Assembly: GCA_038234815.1 (NCBI GenBank)
Contig: JBBQSU010000052.1
Span: 1-22,531 of the forward strand
Direction of reading: 5' to 3'
DNA: 22,531 nucleotides
Origin: JBBQSU01 sp038234815
GTDB lineage: Bacteria > Planctomycetota > Phycisphaerae > Tepidisphaerales > Tepidisphaeraceae
Of this stretch, positions 22,118 to 22,531 are shown piece by piece (position 1 is the first letter of the stretch; each line of letters begins with the position of its first letter). The notes beneath the pieces were generated by a model. It worked only from the letters and a program-made list of their open reading frames with translations. It did no database searches and was not told the DNA's origin. The translations under genes were made by a program, and so were the position numbers.

Positions 22118-22531
22118 TCCCCTTGTCTTGCAAGGAGTAGCAAGTAGCAGAATCGCCCGGAAATACCGGGCGATTTCTGTTTGCGCTTTGTTCGGCTTGC
22201 CGCTCATTTCCACCCATTTCCGGCTCTGACTGCTGCGCTTTTTGCTGCGCTTGTTTCCCCAGGTCAAACACGCTGCATTGCGATGCCTTGGCGAAATGCG
22301 TTTCTGTCGTTTGAAGGTAGTGATCCTTAGCGACCGCAGGCGAATTGCCGATCCAATCGCAGACAACGTGCATCGGATAGTGCTGTGCCAATTCCGTCTC
22401 CCGGCTGGCCCGCAAATTATTGAAGAGCCGAGGCAAACGAGACAGGCCGGCCCGATCAATGATCTTTCCGAACCGAGTTCGTAAATTGGTCTTCGCTCCC
22501 CGATACCCGACGATCACTTCATCGACTCCAG
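22080..22531 (-). CDS. Tyrosine recombinase/integrase, C-terminal part (5' end beyond right edge)
   Basis: The frame is open from the right edge to a TGA at 22080-22082. It carries the C-terminal catalytic half of a tyrosine recombinase: the HxxR-type box appears as NNLRASRETEL (His replaced by Asn, Arg present), then MHVVCDWIGNS with the Trp of the H/W position, and the nucleophile Tyr in KDHYLQTTETHF (codon near 22319). The first catalytic Arg lies off the window. Homology to recombinases ends near codon 22270; the remaining tail passes through the terminator hairpin and the antisense of the tRNA-Glu 3' half, ending ...PAGFEPASPP with its stop inside the anticodon loop. Such GFEP tails come from the antisense T-arm. 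The element it belongs to extends to the right. Confidence 0.85.
   Translation of the reverse strand, partial: GVDEVIVGYRGAKTNLRTRFGKIIDRAGLSRLPRLFNNLRASRETELAQHYPMHVVCDWIGNSPAVAKDHYLQTTETHFAKASQCSVFDLGKQAQQKAQQSEPEMGGNERQAEQSANRNRPVFPGDSATCYSLQDKGMTPAGFEPASPP
22082..22117. other. Probable attachment site (3' half of tRNA-Glu)
   Basis: Tyrosine integrases commonly recombine at the 3' half of a tRNA gene, which is restored on integration. Here the integrase gene abuts and enters the 3' end of tRNA-Glu. The exact core is unknown, because the second copy, expected at the far end of the element, is outside the window. Confidence 0.5.
22151..22182 (+). terminator. Rho-independent terminator after tRNA-Glu
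   Basis: AATCGCCCGG (22151-22160) and CCGGGCGATT (22166-22175) form a perfect 10-bp stem over a 5-base loop AAATA, followed by TCTGTTT. It lies 33 bases after the mature tRNA end and should end the tRNA transcript. It lies within the open frame of the opposite-strand integrase. Confidence 0.8.

Noticed and set aside
21862..22143. N-terminal extension of the DUF6065-like frame
   Set aside because: It runs through the antisense of tRNA-Glu (giving the familiar SGIRTR string) and Arg/Pro-rich sequence; the family start fits the ATG at 21861.
1..22531. CRISPR array, insertion sequence or rRNA gene
   Set aside because: No regularly spaced repeats, transposase motifs or rRNA sequence were seen anywhere in the window.

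Overview
The window looks like a chromosomal segment of a planctomycete, most likely of the Phycisphaerae (inference). The grounds are the bacterial microcompartment (BMC) gene set of the Planctomycetes-Verrucomicrobia (PVM) type, a DksA/TraR protein with a Lys/Ala-rich tail and a lost zinc finger, a short PheT, and an integrase of the type common in that phylum. Base composition is moderately GC-rich. Many genes carry clear Shine-Dalgarno sequences.

Region 1 (1-7719, all minus strand) is a compact BMC operon read right to left: pduL, a two-domain shell protein, an acetate-kinase homologue, a single-domain BMC-H, BMC-P no. 1, a CoA-acylating aldehyde dehydrogenase, BMC-P no. 2, a degenerate RpiB-like protein, BMC-P no. 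3, a class II aldolase and a TIM-barrel aldolase-like protein cut by the left edge. By comparison with the known PVM compartment, the aldolase should cleave L-fuculose-1-P or L-rhamnulose-1-P. The resulting lactaldehyde would be oxidised to lactyl-CoA, exchanged to lactyl-phosphate by PduL and dephosphorylated by the kinase to yield ATP. Aldolase (C-terminal), dehydrogenase (N-terminal) and PduL (N-terminal) each carry a short amphipathic helix on a linker, which fits cargo targeting. No alcohol dehydrogenase, sugar kinase, isomerase or dedicated regulator is in view; they may lie left of the window. A sigma70-like promoter with a 10-bp tandem repeat lies just upstream of pduL.

Region 2 (7840-13350): queD (minus), an M48 metallopeptidase (plus), a DHH phosphoesterase (minus), and a plus-strand cluster of an Mpv17-like membrane protein, a squalene/phytoene synthase and a CrtC-like protein, suggesting terpenoid or carotenoid chemistry.

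Region 3 (13404-20986): a class V aminotransferase (minus) and a TPR/peptidase-MA protein (plus) whose start codons are only 21 bp apart, then a MazG-like pyrophosphohydrolase (plus), lspA and a dksA-like gene (minus), and pheT (plus). The dksA-pheT gap holds two back-to-back TTGACA boxes.

Region 4 (20987-22531): a DUF6065-like gene (minus), tRNA-Glu(TTC) with a strong hairpin terminator, and the 3' part of a tyrosine-integrase gene (minus) that runs into the tRNA. This is probably the left border of an integrated element extending right of the window.

No gene-free stretch exceeds 300 bases. The largest gaps are 18738-18973 (divergent promoters), 21862-22044 (upstream of the tRNA; nothing convincing seen) and 10433-10594 (divergent gap; nothing convincing seen).
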